In this document: in pieces, positions 5,173 through 10,145 of the stretch
Layout of the letters: every line of letters begins with the position of its first letter
How positions within the stretch are numbered: position 1 is the first letter of the stretch
Assembly (NCBI GenBank): GCA_946405645.1
Contig: CAMJHW010000048.1
Span: 1-10,145, forward strand
Direction of reading: 5' to 3'
Length of the DNA stretch: 10,145 nt
DNA from: an uncultured Bacteroidales bacterium
Lineage (GTDB): Bacteria > Bacteroidota > Bacteroidia > Bacteroidales > UBA932
Notes under the pieces: generated by a model
The model's database searches: none
What the model was told of the DNA's origin: nothing
Seen by the model: the letters and a program-made list of their open reading frames with translations, nothing else
Position numbers and translations under genes: made by a program

Positions 5173-8112
5173 ATGAAAAGACTCTTAACGGCTTTGTGTG
5201 CCTTGCTTGCCGGCGTGATGCTGCTGGCGCAGCCTACCGGCGGCGTCAAGGGCGTCGTGGTGAGCCGAGGTGACCGCCAGCCGGTCGAAGGTGCGAGGCT
5301 CGTCCTGTTCCAGGGCGCGGCCGAGCTCGCCGAGACTGCGTCGGCCGACGACGGCTCCTTCCTAATCGAGGGCCTCGAGGACGGCATGTACACGCTGGTG
5401 ATCACATGCGCGGGCTTCCTGGAGACCAATGTCCAGGTCACGGTCAACGACGGTTTTGTCAAGAATATGTTCAACCTGTCGCTGACATCGATCCAGAAGG
5501 CGGTGGAGATCGACGACGATTCCTTCGCGGCCTTCGATATGGACGATTCCGGATACAATGACAATCCAGCGATCCTGTTCGACGCCAACGACGTCTTCAA
5601 CGAGATCGCCGGATACAATTTCAGCGCGATCCGTTTCCAGCCGCGCGGTTATACCTCCGAGTCGCAGGATGTATATCTGGCCGGCGTCAAGATGAACGAC
5701 GCCGTGACCGGCTATTCACCCTTCTCGCTTTGGAGCGGCCTCAACGAGGCCATGCGCTCCAAGGAGACGGTCAACGGTACGGAGGTGTCCGACTTCGGCT
5801 TCGGCGGATACAACGGCCTGACCAACATCTTCGCCAATGCCTCCAACGTCCGCAAGGGCTGGCGAGGAAGCGTCCTCACCAACAGCTCGCTGTACCGCCT
5901 GCGCCTTATGGGCACCTATGCGTCCGGACCGCTTGACAACGGATGGTCGTACGCCATCAATGTTTCCGCCCGCCTGGGTGGAAACGACTGGATCGACGGC
6001 GTCTATTACCGTTCCTTCGCGTGGTATGGTGCCGTGGACAAGAAGTTCGGCGACACCCATCAGTTAGGTTTCATATTCTTCTCCACTCCCGGCCAGCGCG
6101 GTGCGCAGAACGCCTCCACCCAGGAGGTCTATGACTTGATGGGGGACAATATGTACAACTCCAACTGGGGATACCAGAACGGCAAGGTGCGCAACGCCCG
6201 CGTCCGCAAGACCAACGAACCGATAGCCATCCTGAAGTACGATTACACCCCTTCGGACCGTTTCCAGGCTTCCGCCACGGTACTGTACCGTTTCGGAAAG
6301 AACGGTTATACCGCCCTCGACTGGTATGACGCCCAGGATCCCCGTCCGGATTACTACCGCAACCTTCCGAGCTACTTCTACGATCCCAATACCGACCTGA
6401 ACAGGCAGAACTTCGAGAAGTACGCTTGGGCCAAGGAGGTCTGGACGCACTCGTCCGAATATCCCGCCTTGACCCATGTCAACTGGGATCGTCTGTATGA
6501 GGTGAACCGCCTCCAGGGCACCGGCGCCGGAGACGCCCGCTCAAAGTATGTCCAGGAGGAGCGCCATGTGGACCAGCAGGACCTCAACTTCGCGCTGAAC
6601 TTCAAGGCCCGTCCGTCCGAGACCGTCGTCCTGACCGGAGGACTCAGCGCCAGGATCAACCGCAGCGAGAACTACAAGCTGGTGGCCGACCTTCTTGGCG
6701 GTGATTATTACCTCAACATCGACAATTTCGCGGAGCGTGATTTCGCTTCCTCGGAAGCGAGGATCCAGAACGACCTCGATTATTACCTGACCAACGGAAA
6801 GGCAGAGGTGCTTCACGTCGGCGACAAGTATGGCTATGATTATTACGCCCAGGTGCGCAAGGCCGAAGGCTGGCTCAACGGCCGTTTCGCCTTCGGCAAC
6901 CTCAGCGCCAGCATCGGCGGCCGTGTCGGCTTCGAGGCCTTCTGGCGCGAGGGTCTCATGCGCAAGGGCCTCTTCGCCGGCCTCGATCCCAACGGCAATG
7001 AGATAATCGTGAACGGAGTGAACCTGACTTCCTACGATTCCAAGGGCAAGGTCATTTCGTCCATGGGCAAGTCCGACGTCTCGAGCTTCCTGACGTACGC
7101 TGCAAAGGCCGGCCTGAGCTACGTCATCGGCGGTTCACAGCGCGTCTATGCCAACGTCGGATACTTCAACGATGCTCCGAAGTTCAACCAGGCATTCCTC
7201 TCCGCCCGTACGCGCAACTCCCTTGTAGATAACCTGATGCCAATCAAGACCTTCTCGTCCGACATCAACTGGCAGTACGGAGCGAACGGCATCAACATCC
7301 GCGCGACCGCGTTCTATACCACGATCAATGACCAGACGGATGTGATGAGCGCGTTCGACGACATCCAGAATGCGTTCTCGAATTTCGCGATCAGCGGCAT
7401 CGACCAGCGAAATATGGGTATCGAGTTCGGTTTCAAGTTCCCCACCTATGTGTTCGAGAACCTCTCCGTCCAGGGTGTAGTCGCAGCGGGACGCTATGAA
7501 TACACCTCGAATCCCAGGATGACCCAGACTGTGGACAACAGCGCCGAGGTTGTTCTCGAAAACGTCCTGGTCCCTTACTGGAAGTCGAGCCCGGTCTATC
7601 CCAAGGACGCTTCCGGAAGGGTCACGGCTACGAGCCTGTCGGGCTATACGAAGATGCAGCAGCACTATGTCCCTTCCACACCGCAGTTCGCTGCGAGCAT
7701 CGGCCTGGACTATAACCATAACTACTGGTTCATCGACGGCGACGTCGAGTATTTCGCCGAGTCCTATCTCGACATGAATCCTCTGTACCGCACCGACTAT
7801 GCTACAGCAGGCCCGGACAATAAGGTCACTCCCGTCGAGGTCGAGTATATGACTTCGCAGGAGAAGTTCGATCCTGCCATCCTTGTCAACTTCAGCGTGG
7901 GCAAATCCTGGTATATCCAGCGTGTTTACCAGCTGGGATTCTCGCTCAATGTCAAGAATCTCCTGAACAATACCAATGTAAAGACCGGAGGTTACGAGCA
8001 GACCCGCATCGTGGACAATACCGTCGGCAAGGAGCGATTCTACCGCTTCGATCCCAAGTATTTCTATATGGCGGGTACCAATTACATGTTGAACATTTAT
8101 TTCAGATTCTAA
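5173..8112 (+). CDS. TonB-dependent outer-membrane receptor with carboxypeptidase-regulatory-like domain
   Basis: A 979-residue outer-membrane transporter. Signal peptide residues 1-19 probably end before Gln20 (LLA/QPTGG). A carboxypeptidase-regulatory-like beta domain spans about 23-105 (GGVKGVVVSRG, GARLVLF, DGSFLIEGLEDGMYTLVI). An acidic linker (EIDDDSFAAFDMDDSGYND, 112-130) may hold the TonB-contact segment. The plug is about 130-235, with IRFQPRGYTSESQDVYLAGV matching the usual plug strand pattern. The remainder is a beta barrel rich in alternating aromatic strands, closing with YMLNIYFRF and a terminal Phe, the normal outer-membrane assembly signal. It would use TonB energy to import a ligand too large for porins. 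No SusD homologue is next to it; a DUF5689-like lipoprotein gene follows after 3 bases and nuclease genes precede it, so nucleic-acid fragments are the inferred cargo. The gene is full length with no disruption. Confidence 0.92.
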   Translation: MKRLLTALCALLAGVMLLAQPTGGVKGVVVSRGDRQPVEGARLVLFQGAAELAETASADDGSFLIEGLEDGMYTLVITCAGFLETNVQVTVNDGFVKNMFNLSLTSIQKAVEIDDDSFAAFDMDDSGYNDNPAILFDANDVFNEIAGYNFSAIRFQPRGYTSESQDVYLAGVKMNDAVTGYSPFSLWSGLNEAMRSKETVNGTEVSDFGFGGYNGLTNIFANASNVRKGWRGSVLTNSSLYRLRLMGTYASGPLDNGWSYAINVSARLGGNDWIDGVYYRSFAWYGAVDKKFGDTHQLGFIFFSTPGQRGAQNASTQEVYDLMGDNMYNSNWGYQNGKVRNARVRKTNEPIAILKYDYTPSDRFQASATVLYRFGKNGYTALDWYDAQDPRPDYYRNLPSYFYDPNTDLNRQNFEKYAWAKEVWTHSSEYPALTHVNWDRLYEVNRLQGTGAGDARSKYVQEERHVDQQDLNFALNFKARPSETVVLTGGLSARINRSENYKLVADLLGGDYYLNIDNFAERDFASSEARIQNDLDYYLTNGKAEVLHVGDKYGYDYYAQVRKAEGWLNGRFAFGNLSASIGGRVGFEAFWREGLMRKGLFAGLDPNGNEIIVNGVNLTSYDSKGKVISSMGKSDVSSFLTYAAKAGLSYVIGGSQRVYANVGYFNDAPKFNQAFLSARTRNSLVDNLMPIKTFSSDINWQYGANGINIRATAFYTTINDQTDVMSAFDDIQNAFSNFAISGIDQRNMGIEFGFKFPTYVFENLSVQGVVAAGRYEYTSNPRMTQTVDNSAEVVLENVLVPYWKSSPVYPKDASGRVTATSLSGYTKMQQHYVPSTPQFAASIGLDYNHNYWFIDGDVEYFAESYLDMNPLYRTDYATAGPDNKVTPVEVEYMTSQEKFDPAILVNFSVGKSWYIQRVYQLGFSLNVKNLLNNTNVKTGGYEQTRIVDNTVGKERFYRFDPKYFYMAGTNYMLNIYFRF

Positions 8113-8115
8113 GCC

Positions 8116-9243
8116 ATGAAAAGAACGATTATCGCACTTGGCGCCCTTTTGGCGCTCGTTTCCTGCCAGAGTCTGAAGGAAGAGTGGCAGCCGGTGTTCA
8201 CATTCGACGCCAATGAACCTCCCGCAGTCGTTCCCGTGAGCGAGGCGGACCTGATGGCCCGTTATCACTTCACGGAGTTCACCTCCATCAAGGATCTCAA
8301 GTCCCTGTATAAATCCCCGGGAGTGGAGATCACTTCCAATATCTGGATCAAGGGACAGGTCATCTCGTCCGACAGGACTGGAAATGTCTATCGTGAACTG
8401 TACATCCAGGACGAGACCGGAGGAATCGACATAAAGATCGGAAAGTCCTCGCTTTACAGCGAATACAAGATCGGCCAGTGGCTCTATGTCCGTTGCGCCA
8501 GCCTGACGCTCGGCTCCTATAACGGCATGCCGCAGCTCGGTCTCGACGACCCGACAGGGGAGTACGAGACTTCGTACATCGACCTGCAAGCCATCATAGA
8601 CGAGCATGTTTTCAAAGGAGCGGTTGGTGCCGAGGTGAGTCCTACCGTCGTTGACGAGACTCAACTCAAGGCGGCCCTTGCCCGTGGCTATCACCACGAG
8701 TTGTGGGGCAAGCTCGTCACGATGAAGGGACTGCAGTACGGCGCCCCGTCAGAGTACAGTACCGACAATTACAAGAGGATATTCATCCTTCTGTACGTGG
8801 ATCAATACAAGGACAAGAAGGACGGAGCGAACCGCGTCTTCTGCTCTAAGGAGACCTATGGCGTCTCCACCTGGGCTATGAGCAAAAGCAAGTTCCTCGA
8901 GTATCTGGACGGAGGAAACTTCGATTCCTGCTATACCAACGGAAACAAGTATATGGACGATATCTTCGACACCGATACCGGACTCACAGTCAAGCAGACA
9001 CTCCGCAACAATGCCGTAGCCGTCACCACGAGCCAGTATTTCCATCTGGGGGCTACTCCCGTTCAGATCCGCACCAGCGGTTATGCACGCTTCTGTGACA
9101 CGGAGATCGACCCGGCCATCCTTGGCGATCCCAATGCCAGGGATGGTGCCCTGGTCGACGTCACCGGCATCCTGACCATCTATAACGGATCTGCGCAGTT
9201 CACCCTGGTGGACGATCCGTCAATTTCAGTAGTGAAACATTGA
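8116..9243 (+). CDS. DUF5689-like OB-fold lipoprotein, probable accessory protein of the receptor
   Basis: A 375-residue predicted lipoprotein with signal peptide 1-17 and lipobox LVSC. QSLKEEWQP after Cys17 contains an acidic patch compatible with surface display. About 40-145 has the DUF5689 pattern: SEADLMARY, then an OB-like barrel IWIKGQVISSD, YIQDETGGIDIKI, YKIGQWLYVRCASLTLGSYN. A second segment (about 175-330) includes ELWGKLVTMKGLQYG and a tyrosine-rich middle. The end (about 320-374) again looks OB-like (GALVDVTGILTIYNGSAQFTLVD). DUF5689 proteins are, from memory, commonly encoded beside TonB-dependent receptors and EEP-family genes in Bacteroidota, but have no assigned biochemical function that I can cite. 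The 3-base gap to the receptor gene argues for a direct partner. A role as a lid or ligand-binding protein replacing SusD is inference. Confidence 0.8.
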   Translation: MKRTIIALGALLALVSCQSLKEEWQPVFTFDANEPPAVVPVSEADLMARYHFTEFTSIKDLKSLYKSPGVEITSNIWIKGQVISSDRTGNVYRELYIQDETGGIDIKIGKSSLYSEYKIGQWLYVRCASLTLGSYNGMPQLGLDDPTGEYETSYIDLQAIIDEHVFKGAVGAEVSPTVVDETQLKAALARGYHHELWGKLVTMKGLQYGAPSEYSTDNYKRIFILLYVDQYKDKKDGANRVFCSKETYGVSTWAMSKSKFLEYLDGGNFDSCYTNGNKYMDDIFDTDTGLTVKQTLRNNAVAVTTSQYFHLGATPVQIRTSGYARFCDTEIDPAILGDPNARDGALVDVTGILTIYNGSAQFTLVDDPSISVVKH

Positions 9244-9247
9244 TAAT

Positions 9248-10145
9248 ATGAAACTCAGCAAAACCTTAATCGGGCTTTCAAGCCTGGCAGTCATCCTCGC
9301 AATGGCATCCTGTACTCCCAAACGCGTAAATCCCTTCCTCGAGGACTGGGACACTCCCTACGGCATTCCGCCTTTCGACAAGATTGAATACGCTGACTAT
9401 GTCCCTGCCTTCAAGGCGGGCATCGAGCAGCAGCAGAAAGAGATCGATGCTATCATCGCCAATACAGCTGCGCCGACGTTCGACAATGTCATCGGTGCTA
9501 TGGAGCTGTCCGGCAGCATCCTCAGCAAGGTGCAGGGCGTGTTCTACAACGTCAGCGAGACGGAGAACTGCCCCGAGCTGATGGCTATAGAGGAGGAGAT
9601 CACCCCCCTCGTGTCGGAGCATAGCGACAACATCTATATGAACAAGGACCTCTATAAGAAAGTCGCCGCGGTGTACAATGCCGACCAGAGCGGGCTCACC
9701 CGTGAGCAGCAGATGGTCCTGAAGAAGACATTCGAGGCGTTCGAGCGCAACGGCATCGGCCTCGACGAGGCCAAGCAGGCCCGTCTGCGCGAGATCAACA
9801 CCGAGATGTCGGCCAAGACCAACAAGATCGGCAATAACAATCTCGCTGAGAACAACGCCTTCAAGGAGCGCTTCGGCATCTCCGTTTCCGCATATCCGAC
9901 GGCTATGACCACCACTGAGGACCGTTCGCTTCGCGAGGAGATGTTCAAGGCATACTCGTCCCGTGGCCATAACGGCAACGAGAACGACAACCGCCAGCTT
10001 GTCCTCGACGTGATGCGCCTGCGCATCGAGAAGGCCAAGCTGATGGGCTATGACAATCCCGCCGCATTCATCCTCGAGCCGAAGATGGCTCACGATCCCG
10101 AGACCGTGGACGAGTTCCTCGACGGCATCATGAAGGCCTCCGTGG
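9248..10145 (+). CDS. M3-family zinc metallopeptidase lipoprotein (peptidyl-dipeptidase Dcp-like), 5' part
   Basis: The first 299 codons are present; the gene runs off the right edge. The ATG at 9248 lies four bases after the previous stop. Residues 1-22 form a signal peptide with lipobox MASC, followed by TPKRVNPF without acidic residues, fitting the periplasmic face. The M3 N-terminal helical region is clear: NPFLEDWDTPYGIPPFDKI, the helical stretch TFDNVIGAMELSG, the string ARLREINTEMSAKTNKIG, and then LREEMFKAYSSRGHNGNENDN (here 229-249) leading to KAKLMGYDNPAAFILE. The HExxH zinc site expected around two thirds of a roughly 680-residue protein is outside the window, so activity cannot be judged. 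Between ENNAFK and EDRSLRE only about 18 residues remain where I recall about 55-65 in relatives. The product would trim peptides or dipeptides from C-termini. Its link to the nuclease genes is positional only. Confidence 0.88.
   Translation, partial: MKLSKTLIGLSSLAVILAMASCTPKRVNPFLEDWDTPYGIPPFDKIEYADYVPAFKAGIEQQQKEIDAIIANTAAPTFDNVIGAMELSGSILSKVQGVFYNVSETENCPELMAIEEEITPLVSEHSDNIYMNKDLYKKVAAVYNADQSGLTREQQMVLKKTFEAFERNGIGLDEAKQARLREINTEMSAKTNKIGNNNLAENNAFKERFGISVSAYPTAMTTTEDRSLREEMFKAYSSRGHNGNENDNRQLVLDVMRLRIEKAKLMGYDNPAAFILEPKMAHDPETVDEFLDGIMKASV

Noticed and set aside
7135..8697. Open frame of 520 codons on the minus strand
   Set aside because: It crosses the end of the receptor gene and the start of the DUF5689 gene in antisense, and its product shows no recognisable domain or signal. 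It exists because C-ending codons on the plus strand avoid stops in antisense.
9278..10093. Open frame of 271 codons on the minus strand
   Set aside because: It lies wholly opposite the clear M3 peptidase gene and has a low-complexity Leu/Val/Glu-rich translation.

Overview
The window reads as a stretch of a Bacteroidales-type (Bacteroidota) chromosome of moderately high GC. The main support is the protein content: BACON domains, a SusC-like TonB-dependent receptor with an N-terminal carboxypeptidase-regulatory-like domain, a DUF5689-type lipoprotein and several lipoproteins with acidic residues after the lipobox cysteine. Gene starts are A-rich and lack clear Shine-Dalgarno sequences, which also fits. 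A Rikenellaceae-like gut or rumen lineage is a guess only; no rRNA or marker gene is present.

Layout: bases 1-123 are an AT-rich leader with one candidate promoter element lying in the centre of a perfect 11-bp inverted repeat. Six genes then run on the + strand with gaps of only 3-15 bases, so they are very probably one operon: (1) 124-2844, a BACON plus multi-OB-fold repeat lipoprotein; (2) 2848-4029, a BACON plus DNA/RNA non-specific endonuclease lipoprotein; (3) 4045-5166, an endonuclease/exonuclease/phosphatase-family lipoprotein; (4) 5173-8112, an outer-membrane TonB-dependent receptor; (5) 8116-9243, a DUF5689-like OB-fold lipoprotein; (6) from 9248 off the right edge, an M3-family metallopeptidase lipoprotein. 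No RNA genes, insertion sequences, CRISPR arrays or terminators were seen, and no gap between genes exceeds 15 bases.

Taken together, the first five genes look like a nucleic-acid counterpart of a polysaccharide utilisation locus. A surface OB-fold protein would capture DNA or RNA, a surface endonuclease would cut it, the TonB-dependent receptor with its DUF5689 partner (in place of SusD) would import fragments, and the EEP-family enzyme would finish phosphodiester or phosphate-ester hydrolysis. This role is inferred from domain content and gene order and is not proven. The most notable sequence-level oddities are the promoter-centred inverted repeat, a conversion-like tract inside two 351-bp tandem repeats, an AT-rich C-terminal domain in gene 1 next to a very GC-rich gene 2, and an apparent in-frame shortening in the M3 peptidase.
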